A stretch of 38,275 bases of DNA from Phycisphaerales bacterium (lineage in GTDB: Bacteria; Planctomycetota; Phycisphaerae; Tepidisphaerales; Tepidisphaeraceae). A program made the translations under genes and the position numbers. The stretch is taken from assembly GCA_025361735.1 (NCBI GenBank), contig JANYKD010000226.1, positions 1 through 38,275 of the forward strand, read 5' to 3'. The notes beneath the pieces were generated by a model. The model saw nothing but the letters and a program-made list of their open reading frames with translations, did no database searches and had not been told where the DNA came from. This document shows, one piece after another, positions 15,600 through 25,604 of the stretch; position 1 is the first letter of the stretch, and every line of letters starts with the position of its first letter.

Positions 15600-16796
15600 T
15601 TACAGGTCGAAGACTCCATCCCCTTCGGCTAACTGGATGCGATAGCGCTTGCCCTCGCTGAGCGAGGACAAGCGCTTGTCCATTTCCAGCCGGGCTGTCC
15701 AGTCGCGGTCGGGATCGTGGTGGCCAAGCAGCGCGTGCTTGACGCCGGCGGCGATGGTGCGATCCACGACATCCTCGATGCAGGTGTGGCCCCAGTCCAT
15801 GCGCGACATAGCGGGGTATGCGCCAAGGGCCTTGTGCCCGAGGTATTCATCAAGAAAGTACTGGGCGTCGTAATAGGCCAGGTCGGCATCGCGAGACATC
15901 TCCATGACTCGCGCCTCGGCCTGCTCGCTGCGGATCTGCCGCGGGTCGGTCTTGTCCTGGCCGCGGCGAACCTCGTGGTCGGTGGCGAAGACGAACACCT
16001 TGCCGTCGTGCTCGATGCGGTAGCCCAGACACGGAATGCCGTGGTACACCTCGAACGGCGTGACCACCGTGCGGCCGACCTGCACGGGCGCCAGATCGCA
16101 CACGGCCCAGTGGCGATCCTTGCGCACCTCCTCATCACCCGGGCGACGGAATTCGGTGCCGATGAACTTCGCCTTCATGTGGGTGAAGTCGATGGGGTCG
16201 TCCACGTGCGTATACTCGCCGATCCGGCGAGAGAACATTCCGTAGTGCGAATCGATGGCGTGGAGGAAGCCGTAGGTGCCATGGATGCGCACGGTGTACG
16301 GCGGATGGTCGGCATAACAGAACCGCGAGAACGCCAGCCCGCTGCGATGATCGAGATGTTCGTGTGACGCGAAGAGGTGGATGCTGCGCTCGGGACGGTC
16401 CTGCCAGCGGCGGGCGATCTCGAAGGAACAGCGGCGGATACCACTGCCGGCGTCGAGAATAATATTGTTGCCCTCGGAGGTTTCGACCTGGACACAAGTG
16501 GTCTCGCCGCCGTAGATGGGCGCGTGGGGCAGGCCGATCTGCGCGAGCAGGGCATCGAGGCGCTGCGGTGTCAGGGGGCCGCCGACGAGGTCTTCCACGG
16601 AACAGTGCCCGTCCCGGCAGCGGCCGCGCATGCGTTCAAACATATGGGACAGAATGTGGGTTCCCAGGCATCGCGCGTATTGGGCCACGCCATGGGGCGT
16701 GGGAAAAACGGGATAGCTCCCCTGCACGCCCCAAAGGGTGATGCGCAGGTTGCGAATCGGCGGAGCGGGCTGGGTTGGGGCCGTGGTTCCGATCAT
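15600..16796 (-). CDS. MBL-fold metallo-hydrolase
   Basis: The product has 398 residues from the ATG at 16796. The start fits the family, whose ITLWGVQGSYPVF strand normally lies close to the N-terminus. The frame is open to a TTG at 16952 that would add a hydrophobic segment, but that region abuts the ferredoxin terminator and has no binding site. The metal-binding motif is SHEHLDHRSG (HxHxDH), with later histidines in FEVYHGIP, FATDHE and LLGHHD. After the first strand there is an insertion of about 60 residues (HILSHMFERMRG...) before GGETTCVQVET and ILDAGSGIRR. Relatives include RNase Z-like and cyclic-phosphodiesterase enzymes; the substrate is unknown. It reads toward the small regulator at 15363-15593. 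Confidence 0.85.
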   Translation of the reverse strand: MIGTTAPTQPAPPIRNLRITLWGVQGSYPVFPTPHGVAQYARCLGTHILSHMFERMRGRCRDGHCSVEDLVGGPLTPQRLDALLAQIGLPHAPIYGGETTCVQVETSEGNNIILDAGSGIRRCSFEIARRWQDRPERSIHLFASHEHLDHRSGLAFSRFCYADHPPYTVRIHGTYGFLHAIDSHYGMFSRRIGEYTHVDDPIDFTHMKAKFIGTEFRRPGDEEVRKDRHWAVCDLAPVQVGRTVVTPFEVYHGIPCLGYRIEHDGKVFVFATDHEVRRGQDKTDPRQIRSEQAEARVMEMSRDADLAYYDAQYFLDEYLGHKALGAYPAMSRMDWGHTCIEDVVDRTIAAGVKHALLGHHDPDRDWTARLEMDKRLSSLSEGKRYRIQLAEGDGVFDL

Positions 16797-16959
16797 GGCG
16801 GCTTCGGCAGGATACTCTAACGCCTGTTGGCCGCAAGCAATAGGGATGGAATCGGATACCACGAGTCCGATAAATAGTGCAACACAGACAACCAGAGCCC
16901 GGCTTTCCGCGGCTACGAACGATACGCCAGGAAATTGGCTCCGCCGGCGCAAGACAACA

Positions 16960-17000
16960 CCGCCGGGCGGAAGGTCGAGAACAAACCGTCCGCCCGGCGG
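16960..17000. terminator. Large inverted repeat downstream of ferredoxin
   Basis: CCGCCGGGCGGA (16960-16971) pairs perfectly over 12 bases with TCCGCCCGGCGG (16989-17000), loop 17 bases. It is 80 bases after the ferredoxin stop and before the MBL start, with only moderate T-runs on either side. It probably terminates ferredoxin transcription. Confidence 0.6.
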
Positions 17001-17080
17001 CGTTTAGACGAACCACCCGGCGTCGAAAGCGATACGCGATATAACCGCGTCACTTCCGCGGCCGGGCCGGGCTGCCGATC

Positions 17081-17254
17081 TCATGGGATCGAGATGCACT
17101 TTTCCGGGCAGGCATCAACGCAGGCATTGCAGTCGATGCAGTCGTCCTGATTGACGACCGCGGTCTTGTCCGGGACCGTGATCGAACCATTGGGACAGGT
17201 CTCCTCACAGGTCTTGCAGCCAGTACACTTTTCCGCTTCGACAACAGCAGCCAT
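17081..17254 (-). CDS. 2[4Fe-4S] ferredoxin
   Basis: The product has 57 residues from the ATG at 17254, preceded by AAAGGAG at ideal spacing; the longer frame lacks one. Two clostridial-type clusters are complete: CTGCKTCEETCP and CIDCNACVDACP, each C-x2-C-x2-C-x3-C-P, in a short protein of typical length. It is a soluble cytoplasmic electron carrier of low potential. No partner oxidoreductase gene is adjacent, so its redox partner is unknown. The gene has its own promoter and terminator and is therefore probably monocistronic. Confidence 0.95.
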   Translation of the reverse strand: MAAVVEAEKCTGCKTCEETCPNGSITVPDKTAVVNQDDCIDCNACVDACPEKCISIP

Positions 17255-17317
17255 GACAGTCTCCTTTGAATCCTGTATATACGCGACCAAACGGTGTCAG
17301 GTTCTGCCTGCCACACG

Positions 17318-17386
17318 CCTCTTTTAAGAGGGCAAAGGATATGCTGATCCTCTTTGAAGTCAAGAGAAAAAGATATTCTCTTAAGA
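17318..17386 (-). promoter_or_regulatory. Ferredoxin promoter with flanking palindromes
   Basis: On the minus strand TTGACT (17358-17363) and TATCCT (17336-17341) are 16 bases apart. A palindrome CCTCTT-TT-AAGAGG (17318-17331) covers the expected transcription start. Upstream is AAGAGAA/TTCTCTT (17362-17382) with the palindrome TCTTAAGA (17379-17386). The similar CTCTT/AAGAG motifs suggest an operator pair. Confidence 0.5.
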
Positions 17387-17496
17387 CCATATTTAATAGA
17401 TGTTTACGTTAAATCAGTAATTTTTCTGTACGGAATAGGCCGGGAATGGATTTTGCGTTCATCGTCCATGCATGGTTGGCCGATAGAGTTGGAGCT

Positions 17497-17898
17497 ATGT
17501 CGCAATATTCGGCGATCATTCGCGAGATGAAGCAGCGTTACGGAATACGCATTCACCGCTGGCGGCAGGCGATGACGGGGTGTTCCTGGCGGGTGAGTTT
17601 CTCGGACGGCCGGAGCATCAACTGGATTGAGGCCCCCTACCCGAAGACGCCGATGAGTCTGTCGATCTTCCTGCACGAGGTGGGGCATCATGTGATCGGC
17701 TTTGAGCGATATCACGAGCGCTGCGAAGAGGAATACCACGTCTGGCTCTGGGCGCTGGGGAAAATGGAAGACCTGGGCGTGCCGCCAAACACGGCCGTGC
17801 TGCGACGATTTGAGCGGTCGATGCACTATGTGGTCGGCATGGAGGTGCGCCGGGGAAGCAAGAATGTGCCTGAGGCGCTGCGGCGGTTTGTGAGTTAG
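17497..17898 (+). CDS. Small HExxH-containing putative metallopeptidase
   Basis: The product has 133 residues from the ATG at 17497, which has GGAG at good spacing; ATG 17446 would add 17 residues. The zinc-binding motif HEVGHH is at residues 60-65, followed by ERYHERCEEEYHVWLWAL, where an acidic residue could be a third ligand. The N-terminal half contains a beta-strand pattern (CSWRVSFSDGRSINWIE). The protein is small for a full peptidase and has no signal peptide, so it may be a minimal zincin-like domain protein with an unknown cytoplasmic substrate. The AT-rich divergent region shared with ferredoxin lies upstream. Confidence 0.7.
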   Translation: MSQYSAIIREMKQRYGIRIHRWRQAMTGCSWRVSFSDGRSINWIEAPYPKTPMSLSIFLHEVGHHVIGFERYHERCEEEYHVWLWALGKMEDLGVPPNTAVLRRFERSMHYVVGMEVRRGSKNVPEALRRFVS

Positions 17899-18401
17899 GG
17901 TTTGGGGGTCGTGACGGCGGCGAACGGGGATTGGGCGTACGCGAAGAAGATTAAACACGAAGGCACGAAGCGGGATATGGCGTTGGCCGCTGGTGCAGTA
18001 AGTAGAAGAGCGCGTGTCGGCGTTGGTGGCGTTTTCGGGGGCTTCGATTGGGGCGGTCATGAAGGCTCCTTTGTTAGCGTAATATCATCTCCTGCTCCTT
18101 GTATCCTCGGCGGTTCAATTCAAGAGGATCTCACTCGCGACGAAGCTCCCGGGCGTTGCGGATGACGGGTGGATTGGGCTGAAGTGGCAGCCCAGGCTGT
18201 TGACGAATGTGCTTGAGGAATCGTCGTACCATAGGCACGTCACCACAGATGGTGACGTGGGTGCGCTGATTGCTCTTCGGGCAACCTGTGGACGAGTACG
18301 CTCGCCTCTCAGGCTTGCGGCATGACCGTCGCCGGCGATACTATCCCTCCGGGTCGATCAGAGGGGTAGCGCATTGGGATTCCACAAAAGGGACGGCCGG
18401 C
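17899..18401. other. Intergenic stretch with one perfect hairpin
   Basis: No gene can be supported in these 503 bases; the open frames here lack family-like sequence and binding sites. The clear structure is CACGTCACC (18236-18244) paired perfectly with GGTGACGTG (18251-18259), loop ACAGAT, with no T-run, so it resembles an operator or RNA hairpin more than a terminator. Confidence 0.5.
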
Positions 18402-19706
18402 ATGGACAATCGAGGCACAAGCAACATTCCCAGTTGGGTACGACTGGTCATCGACCACAATCCGTTCTTCCTGCTCAGCGCGATCTGCATGATGTCCGGC
18501 TGCACGGTGCTGAATATCGCCCTTTACACACCGGCCGGGAACATCCGTAACCTGCTCGTCCTTTTGGGGGTGGTGAACATCTACGAGGCGGCAATGATCG
18601 GCCTGGGCGCGATCCTGCTGCGCCGCAGTGCGGCCGAACGGCGCGATGCGCATACGCTGATGGGACTGGAAGCTGTGTTCCTGGCTGACAGCACGTTTGT
18701 CGCCGGAGTGATCTCGACGATCGACGCACGCTGGGGCTGGATGCTGGACGGCGTCTTGCTGGTCCTCTCTCTGGTCAAGGTGGTGATCATTGCCCGCGCT
18801 CTGCACCTGCCACGGGCGAACCGAATCATTCTTCTGGTTGCGCTGCAACTGCTGGTGGTCCTGCTCACGCCTACCGTGTTCAAGCAGATTGCGATGCAGC
18901 ACCGGGGGTTTCTCCCGGAATTGGTGATCTATCTTGCCTGGTGGGTCGCGGGGCTGCTGCCAGTGATTGCGGCCGCCCTGCTGTGGCCGGGCCGGTCGGG
19001 CGATTCCGCCACACCCGTCAGGGCATCATTGGTCCTTGCGGGCATTTATCTGATCGTCCCGTTCCTTTCGGTGTTGATGCACGTCTATGGCGCCGGATGG
19101 GTGTACAATTTCTATCTTGCCTCGCCCGAGATTTCGCCGGTGCTGCTGGGGGTTGCGGTGGCACTCAGCGCGCTACGTGCCCACCGGCCTCGCTTGCAGA
19201 TTCTGAACTGGCAGGTGGGTTTGATCTTCGCGGCAGTCCTTTGCGCGTTGTATGGAGATGTGACCCCCGGCAAGACCCGTGTCCGGACCAGCATCAGCTT
19301 TGAATTCCTGGGCCTGCACATCACCGCGATTCGCCTGACGCTCCTCGGTGCGTCGTTGGTGATTTTGCACATGCTCTGGCTCCGCCACCGTTTGTACGCG
19401 CTGGTCGCAGCCGGCACATGCATTGTGGGCGCCGTGCTGTGGCCGAACCTGCCCGCGATCTGGACCCTGGCAACGCGTATCCTGTGCGAGGTTGGAAACC
19501 TGCTGGCACGGCTGATTCCGACAACGGCGGCGCAGTGGGGCGTAACCAGTGTGGTGGCGGCGTTTGTGCTGTTGGGGATTGGGGCAGCGTATAGTTTGCG
19601 CACACGCCCGATATTGCCAGCGCCTGAGTGCGAGCCAGATTCACGGCCGTCAGACACGCCAACGTCTCCAGCGTTGTCTTCGCCGCGCAGCAGCGACGAT
19701 CAATAG
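18402..19706 (+). CDS. Polytopic membrane protein, unknown
   Basis: The product has 434 residues from the ATG at 18402; the frame extends to 18270 but the extension lacks membrane-protein character. There are about eleven or twelve hydrophobic segments spread from residue 20 to 415, for example FFLLSAICMMSGCTVLNIAL, NLLVLLGVVNIYEAAMIGLG and IILLVALQLLVVLLTP. A polar, proline/serine-rich cytoplasmic tail follows. The start NPFFLLSAICMMSGC is cysteine-containing but internal. I do not recognise a transporter family; no conserved charged residue inside the helices stands out. It stands alone, with long intergenic stretches on both sides. Confidence 0.8.
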   Translation: MDNRGTSNIPSWVRLVIDHNPFFLLSAICMMSGCTVLNIALYTPAGNIRNLLVLLGVVNIYEAAMIGLGAILLRRSAAERRDAHTLMGLEAVFLADSTFVAGVISTIDARWGWMLDGVLLVLSLVKVVIIARALHLPRANRIILLVALQLLVVLLTPTVFKQIAMQHRGFLPELVIYLAWWVAGLLPVIAAALLWPGRSGDSATPVRASLVLAGIYLIVPFLSVLMHVYGAGWVYNFYLASPEISPVLLGVAVALSALRAHRPRLQILNWQVGLIFAAVLCALYGDVTPGKTRVRTSISFEFLGLHITAIRLTLLGASLVILHMLWLRHRLYALVAAGTCIVGAVLWPNLPAIWTLATRILCEVGNLLARLIPTTAAQWGVTSVVAAFVLLGIGAAYSLRTRPILPAPECEPDSRPSDTPTSPALSSPRSSDDQ

Positions 19707-20161
19707 CCGGCGGCGCGGCCCCTGAAACGGGGCGAAACGCAGGCAAGAGGCCCGGTCGAGGCGACGGTCCGCTTTGTGGCGACATACTCTCGAAACTACT
19801 GTCGCCGCTCCACGGCCGTGGGTCATCACGAATCGCCTGTCCAGGGACTTGCGTCCCTGGCTATCCATGACCGCCGCCGCTTCGCGGCGATGAGGGCGGC
19901 CTCGTTCGGAGTGCAGCGGTTTGCCTGCGACAAGCGGGGCTGCGCGGTCACACGGGCGCAGCTTGCAGTAGACAAGTCGAGACACCCGGAAACCGGAACG
20001 TGGTTCCTACGCCGATCGCAGGCCTGTCGCACAGGCGCCGCCGGGTCGTGGTCCTGGAGTGATCTCCCAGAATGCTGAACAGTGAACGCCGAATCCTGGA
20101 CCCTTCTTTCGTGGAACCTTCCGCGGGATGGCGCATCCAAAGGGCAGAAAGGAATCTGTCC
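19707..20161. repeat. Non-coding stretch with REP-like hairpins
   Basis: No convincing gene in 455 bases. CCAGGGAC-TTGC-GTCCCTGG (19841-19860) is a perfect 8-base stem. It is followed by CGCCGC-TTC-GCGGCG (19875-19889), enclosed by CCGCC/GGCGG (19871-19875 with 19895-19899). Tandem hairpins of this kind resemble dispersed palindromic repeats. Confidence 0.45.
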
Positions 20162-22282
20162 ATGAAACGCTGGCTTCGCACCGCCGTGCTCTCCCTGGCT
20201 GTCTCGGGCATCTCACTCCCCTGCTTTGCGGCCGAGGGGCCCAAGGCGGACGCCAAACAGACCGACGTGCCCGTCAAGGCGGTCGTGCTCTTCTCGTCGG
20301 GCGTGGGGTACTTCGAGCACGTGGGGCAAGTGAAGGGCAACTCATCGACCGAATTGCGGTTCAAGACCAACCAGATCAACGACATCCTCAAGTCGCTGGT
20401 CCTGCAGGACATGGGCGGCGGGAAGGTCACCACCATTGTCTACCCGTCCCAGGATCCGATCGAGAAGGTGCTGGGATCGTTCCAGGTGGATATCACGGAC
20501 AACCCGTCGCTGGCTGAGTTGCTCAACCAGCTTCGCGGGGCCAAGGTCAAGTTGACGGCCGGGACGGAGAGCCTGGCGGGGACGATTCTCGGGCTGGAGA
20601 AGAAACCCAAGGTCGTGGACAAGACGGCAATTGAAGTGTGGGTGCTGAATCTGCTGGCCGGCGGAACCATCCGCTCGATCCAGCTTGATGATGTGACGAA
20701 GCTGGATCTCGACGATGCGCAACTTCAGGCGGAGCTGAACAAGGCCCTGTCGGCACTGGCGCAGGCTCGCGATCAGGACAAGAAGCCCGTGAATATCAAC
20801 TTCCAGGGCGATGGCGAACGGCAGGTGCGCCTGGGCTATGTTGTCGAAACGCCCATCTGGAAGACCAGCTATCGGCTGTTGCTCGCGCCCGAAAAGGACA
20901 AGCATCAGCTTCAGGGCTGGGCGATCGTCGAGAACCAGACCGACAACGACTGGAACGATGTGCAATTGAGCCTGGTTTCCGGCCGACCGATCTCGTTCAT
21001 CCAGGAACTCTATCAGCCGCTGTATATCGCCCGACCGATTGTGCAACCCGAACTGTACGCGAGCCTCAAGCCACAGGCGTATGAAGGCGGCATCGCCGAG
21101 CGCGAGAAGGTGGCGTTGCAGTCGTTTGCCAAGGCTCCGTCAATGCCCGTCCCCGGCACGACCGCGGCCACCGGCTTCGGTGGCGCTGGCGGCGGCGGCT
21201 TCGGTGGGGGCAATGCGAGTCTCGCACGCCGACAGGCGGGCGTTGATCGTCTGGGCAGGGCTGAGGCGATGGCGGACAAACCGATGGACGCCGCCGCCTC
21301 GGTCGCTTCCGTGGCCTCAGCTGGCAAGATCGGCGAGCTCTTCCAATACACCGTTGGCAATGTCACGCTTCCCCGGCAGCGTTCGGCCATGATCCCGATC
21401 ATCACGGACCCGATCGAAGTCGAGCGTCTGTCCATCTACAACGCGGCCGTGCTGGCGAAGAACGCGCTCAATGGTGCCCGAGTCAAAAACACGACCAAGA
21501 AGCATCTCCTGCAGGGACCGATTACCGTATTGGATGGGGCCACCTATGCCGGCGATGCGCGAATTGACAACGTCCCACCCAACCAGGAGCGGCTTCTCAG
21601 CTACGGCATTGACCTGCAAATGCGGGTCAACTCGACGAACAACAAGAACGAGTCGGCACTGCTGACCGGAAAGATCGTCAAGGGCGTACTCCAGCTCCAG
21701 CGCAAGAACGTCTCCACGCAGGAATACGAAGCCGACAACAAGGCCGAGACCGAAAAGACCCTGATCATCGAGCACCATTTCCGACCGAACTGGAAACTCG
21801 TGCAGCCGGAAAAGGCGATGGAGACGACCGACCGACTGTACCGGTTCAAGATGCTCGTGCCGGCCGGCAAGACCGGTACATTCACGGTGAAGGAAGAGAT
21901 CGTCCAGAGCGAGCAGTTTCAACTGCTCAGCGCTGATGTGGGCACGATGGAGCTCTATTCCAAGGCCGGCGAGATTCCGCAGGCCGTGAAGGAATCACTG
22001 CTTGCGGCCGCCCGGATGCGGCAGAAGCTGGTTGACATCCAGGGCGGCATCGACAAGAGCAAGGGTGAAATTGCCGCAATTACCCAGGACCAGACGCGCA
22101 TCCGTGAGAACATCAAGAGCCTGCCGGAGAAGAGCGCGCTGCGCACGCGTCTGATCGAGAAGCTCGATCAGCAGGAAACGCAACTGGACACCCTGCTCAA
22201 GCGCATCGAGCAGGGGCAGAAGGACTTGGAGAAGTCGCGCAAGGAGCTCGACGACTACCTGACGGCGTTGAATGTTGGGTGA
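20162..22282 (+). CDS. Secreted DUF4139-like protein
   Basis: The product has 706 residues from the ATG at 20162 (AAAGGA upstream). It has a clear Sec signal peptide ([22 protein letters not shown], cleaved around residue 24). The mature start [15 protein letters not shown] followed by [17 protein letters not shown] resembles DUF4139-type surface or periplasmic proteins. The middle has [17 protein letters not shown] and [13 protein letters not shown] strands typical of that family and a glycine-rich linker ([12 protein letters not shown]). The C-terminal 150 residues form a predicted coiled coil ([17 protein letters not shown] onward). The function of the family is unknown. The last 86 bases overlap the convergent MCP frame. 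Confidence 0.8.
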   Translation: MKRWLRTAVLSLAVSGISLPCFAAEGPKADAKQTDVPVKAVVLFSSGVGYFEHVGQVKGNSSTELRFKTNQINDILKSLVLQDMGGGKVTTIVYPSQDPIEKVLGSFQVDITDNPSLAELLNQLRGAKVKLTAGTESLAGTILGLEKKPKVVDKTAIEVWVLNLLAGGTIRSIQLDDVTKLDLDDAQLQAELNKALSALAQARDQDKKPVNINFQGDGERQVRLGYVVETPIWKTSYRLLLAPEKDKHQLQGWAIVENQTDNDWNDVQLSLVSGRPISFIQELYQPLYIARPIVQPELYASLKPQAYEGGIAEREKVALQSFAKAPSMPVPGTTAATGFGGAGGGGFGGGNASLARRQAGVDRLGRAEAMADKPMDAAASVASVASAGKIGELFQYTVGNVTLPRQRSAMIPIITDPIEVERLSIYNAAVLAKNALNGARVKNTTKKHLLQGPITVLDGATYAGDARIDNVPPNQERLLSYGIDLQMRVNSTNNKNESALLTGKIVKGVLQLQRKNVSTQEYEADNKAETEKTLIIEHHFRPNWKLVQPEKAMETTDRLYRFKMLVPAGKTGTFTVKEEIVQSEQFQLLSADVGTMELYSKAGEIPQAVKESLLAAARMRQKLVDIQGGIDKSKGEIAAITQDQTRIRENIKSLPEKSALRTRLIEKLDQQETQLDTLLKRIEQGQKDLEKSRKELDDYLTALNVG

Positions 22283-23702
22283 CGCTGCCGATGAAGGTGC
22301 GGAGTTCGGTGACCACCCCTTCGAGTGATACGGCCTGGGAGGCCAGCTCTTGGGCGGCGGCGGCCGATTGCTCGGCGCCGGCGGCGGTGCTCTGAGTGAT
22401 CTGGTTCATCTGCGACACGGCGGTGTTCACCTGCTCAATTCCGTGGGACTGCTCCTCATTGGCCGCGGAAATTTCGGCGACGAGCGAATTGACCTGGCCG
22501 GCCGCCGTGGTGATGTCACCAAGGAACTTACCGACCTCGGCCGAGATCTGCACGCCGCTCTTGGCGCGGGTGACGGACTGTTCGATGAGGGTGGCCGTGT
22601 TCTTCGCCGCTTCGGCGGAGCGCATGGCGAGGTTCCGCACTTCCTCGGCAACGACGGCGAACCCCTTGCCAGACTCGCCGGCGCGGGCGGCCTCGACGGC
22701 GGCGTTGAGCGCCAGGAGGTTGGTCTGGAAGGCGATCTCGTCGATGACCTTGATGATCTTCGCGGTGTCGGCGGCGGACTTTTCGATCTCGCGGATGGCG
22801 TCGGACATGCGATGCATGGCGGCGTTGCCGTGGTCGGCCGCGTCCTTGGCGCTGCCCGAGACGGCAGCGGCCTTCTGGGCCGTCTCCGCATTCTTTTTGG
22901 TCATGGAGGACATTTCCTCAATGGCGGAGCTGGTTTCTTCGAGGCTGGCGGCCTGTTCGGCAGCGCCCTGCGCCAGTGACTGCGACGAACTGGCGATTTG
23001 TGATGAGGTTGCTGAGCACTGCTGGGAACCTTCACCAAGCGTATTGGCCATTTGGCCCAGGATGCGGTTGGTGCTGCGAACCACGAGCCAGGCGACGGCA
23101 ACGCCGACGACGACGGCGATGCTCAGCCCGACAAGCGTGGCTTTGACGGCAAGCGCGACGATGCCCATGGTGTTGGCCACATCCGTGGTGGAATCGCTCT
23201 GGCTATGGAGCGCCAGTTTGTCGAGCTGGGCGACGGTCTTGTCGACGATCGGGACAACCTGGGCATGGAAGAACGCGATGGCCTCGGCCTTCTTGCCCGT
23301 GCGGCTGAGTTCGATCGCCTGCTTGCGAACCTTGATCCATTGATCACGGAGGTCGGCGAACGCCTTGAATTCAACTTTTTCTGCGTCGGTGGTTGCCGTC
23401 TTCTCATAGGCCGCCAGCGCCTCGGCGTTGGATTTGCGCGCGGCCTCGATCTGCTTCTCGACCTCGGCCATTTCCGCGGGCTTTTCGCTCATGATATGGC
23501 GCGCGAGCTGGATGACATTGCCGCGGGTGTTGGCGGTGATCTGATCGATCGCGACCAGGCCGGGGATGGAGTCATCCTTCAGGCTCTGGCATGACTGATG
23601 GATGGTATTCAGCGCCCAGATGCTGATGCCGCCAAGGGCGAGCGCGACGACGAGCAGTCCGGTGAAGCCGCTGATGATGCGCTTTGAGAACGTGAGCCGC
23701 AT
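22197..23702 (-). CDS. Methyl-accepting chemotaxis protein with lost native C-terminus
   Basis: The product has 501 residues from the ATG at 23702 (AAAGG upstream). TM1 is at about residues 8-31. A periplasmic four-helix-bundle-type sensor follows (about 32-185, with [19 protein letters not shown] and [19 protein letters not shown]). TM2 is around [20 protein letters not shown]. The MCP signalling hairpin has the conserved tip [22 protein letters not shown]. It senses an unknown ligand and would control CheA. Recognisable MCP sequence stops at LRTFIGSV (about 22283); the remaining 28 or so residues are merely the complement of the end of the DUF4139-like gene. The native stop therefore appears to be lost. 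Confidence 0.9.
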   Translation of the reverse strand: MRLTFSKRIISGFTGLLVVALALGGISIWALNTIHQSCQSLKDDSIPGLVAIDQITANTRGNVIQLARHIMSEKPAEMAEVEKQIEAARKSNAEALAAYEKTATTDAEKVEFKAFADLRDQWIKVRKQAIELSRTGKKAEAIAFFHAQVVPIVDKTVAQLDKLALHSQSDSTTDVANTMGIVALAVKATLVGLSIAVVVGVAVAWLVVRSTNRILGQMANTLGEGSQQCSATSSQIASSSQSLAQGAAEQAASLEETSSAIEEMSSMTKKNAETAQKAAAVSGSAKDAADHGNAAMHRMSDAIREIEKSAADTAKIIKVIDEIAFQTNLLALNAAVEAARAGESGKGFAVVAEEVRNLAMRSAEAAKNTATLIEQSVTRAKSGVQISAEVGKFLGDITTAAGQVNSLVAEISAANEEQSHGIEQVNTAVSQMNQITQSTAAGAEQSAAAAQELASQAVSLEGVVTELRTFIGSVTQHSTPSGSRRAPCATSPSPSAPARCA

Positions 23703-23990
23703 GACGTAAACCTTTCAATTTCTCCCTGACCACTGATTCCGAGATCAACGCCCACGTGCTACATCGGAAGACCTTCTTGTCACTTGAGATCAATGTGGCC
23801 CATTTTTGTCCGGAATCCGATAACCATTCCCGGCGGATCGGCTGAGCGGCAAGCCGCGTTCATTCCCACGAATACTCGGAGATGTGCCTAATACCGCACC
23901 GCCCCAAAGACGATACGCCAGACAGGAGATGTCGTCCTGTTACGGGGTGCTTCTGCGGGACAAGCCGGGCGAACGATGAAAGGCGCGATC

Positions 23991-25334
23991 ATGAAGATGT
24001 CGCTGATAACGAAGCTATTTCTTGGATTTGTCAGCCTGGCCGTCATCGCGATGGTTATCGGCCTTGTCGGATATTACGGGGTCACGCAGACAGGGAACCT
24101 CGCGCACAATGCATTGGGCCAAGGTGAACAGCACGCCCGGATGCTTGACTTGGCGCGCGAGTCCCAGGTGATTTTCAAGATCCAGGTGCAGGAGTGGAAG
24201 AACATCCTGATCCGTGGCGGCGATCGCGCCATGTTTGAAAAATACACACAGGCGTTCGCGAGCGAAGGACGGCGTACCCAGGAGACGCTGGCAAAGCTTA
24301 AGAAACTGATGGAGGAGCGACAGTACTCAACCACCACGGTCGATCAGTGCATCGCCGCACACGCAGCCCTGGGCCCGACGTATCAGGAAGCACTGAAATC
24401 GTTCGACCCGGCCAAGCCGGCCAGTGCCCAGGCCGTGGACAAACTGGTCAAGGGAATGGATCGGGCGCCGACCGAGGCCATCGACAAGCTCGTGACCGAA
24501 CTCAACTCGCGAATGTCCGATGAGGCGGGCGTCATCGAGGCTCACGCGATCAGAATGTCGAGAATCGTCCTGGCCGGCACGATCGTCGGGCCGCTGGTGT
24601 CCGTCATCTGGGGCATCCTTGCGGGCCGTGCCATCGCGCGGCCGCTGCGCCGCATTACGGGCACGCTTGGCGGAGCGGCTACACAGACCGCCGCCGCGGC
24701 CGGGGAGATTGCCAGCACGAGCCAGTCGCTGGCTCAGGGATCGAGCGAGCAGGCCGCGTCTTTGGAAGAAACGAGTGCGTCGCTGGAGGAAATGTCCAGT
24801 ATGACGCGGAAGAACGCCGACACGGCCCGGCAGGCGACGGACCTTGCCTCCCAGACCAGGTCCGCAGCCGATAGCGGCAACGCGGCCATGTCGCGCATGG
24901 TTTCCGCGATCGACCAGATCCAGAAGTCCGCCACCGCAACCGCGAAGATCATCAAGGTCATCGATGAGATCGCCTTCCAGACGAATCTATTGGCGCTGAA
25001 CGCCGCCGTCGAGGCGGCCCGCGCTGGCGAGGCCGGCAAGGGATTTGCCGTCGTCGCCGAGGAGGTCAGAAACCTCGCGCTGCGCTCCGCCGAGGCCGCC
25101 AGGAACACCACGTCGCTCATTGAAGAGTCCGTGAACAATGCCCGGAACGGCGTCACGATTTCAGGCGAGGTCGCCAAATTCCTCGGCGAAATCACCGCCG
25201 CCACCAACAAGGTCAACGCCCTGATCGCCGAGATTGCCGCGGCCGGCAATGAGCAGGCGCACGGCATTTCCGAGGTCAACACCGCGGTCACCCAGATGGA
25301 AACCGTGACGCAGTCAAACGCCGCCGCCGCCTAG
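23991..25334 (+). pseudogene. Methyl-accepting chemotaxis protein interrupted by in-frame TAG
   Basis: The frame starts at ATG 23991 (AAAGG upstream) and runs 447 residues to a TAG at 25332-25334. The same frame then continues with good MCP sequence (EAAASSEELSSQAEQLRTVV, then a linker and KSFSDFGSKAA) to a TGA at 25602-25604. TM1 is at about 5-28 and TM2 around [21 protein letters not shown]. The sensor contains [17 protein letters not shown]. The signalling tip [22 protein letters not shown] is intact. The TAG replaces an expected GAG, one base change. The truncated chain may still be made, but lacks the returning end of the signalling bundle and the tail. Confidence 0.85.
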
Positions 25335-25604
25335 GAAGCGGCCGCTTCGAGCGAGGAGCTTTCCAGTCAGGCCGAGCAACTGCGAACGGTCGTCGACGAA
25401 TTGAGTGCGTTGGTTGGGACCAGGACGGACGCCACGGCGAACACGCGGCCTGCGACAGCCGCCCCTGCCACGATTTCGCCGCGTCCGTTTGTGCAGGGCA
25501 ATCATCATAACGTCAGGAGTGACGCCGAGCGGATGATCCCGCTGGATCATGAAGAGCCGCGCGCCCGCAAGAGCTTCTCTGACTTTGGCAGCAAGGCCGC
25601 CTGA
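25335..25604 (+). pseudogene. Separated C-terminal part of the interrupted MCP
   Basis: In frame with the preceding TAG, 89 codons and TGA. The first 25 codons match the usual end of MCP signalling domains (SSEELSSQAEQLRTVVDEL); the rest is a proline/alanine-rich linker and a basic tail. No ribosome binding site or convincing internal start is seen, so it is expressed only if the TAG is read through. Confidence 0.75.

Noticed and set aside
17404-18060. 218-codon minus-strand frame opposite the HExxH gene
   Set aside because: Translation looks like antisense sequence, with no binding site and no family resemblance; the plus-strand HEVGHH frame has both.
19650-19985. Arginine-rich minus-strand frame in the gap before the DUF4139-like gene
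   Set aside because: Composition is typical of random GC-rich sequence and it runs through two perfect hairpins.
23810-23825. CCGATAA resembling a flagellar sigma28 -10 box before the second MCP
   Set aside because: No matching -35 element at the required distance.
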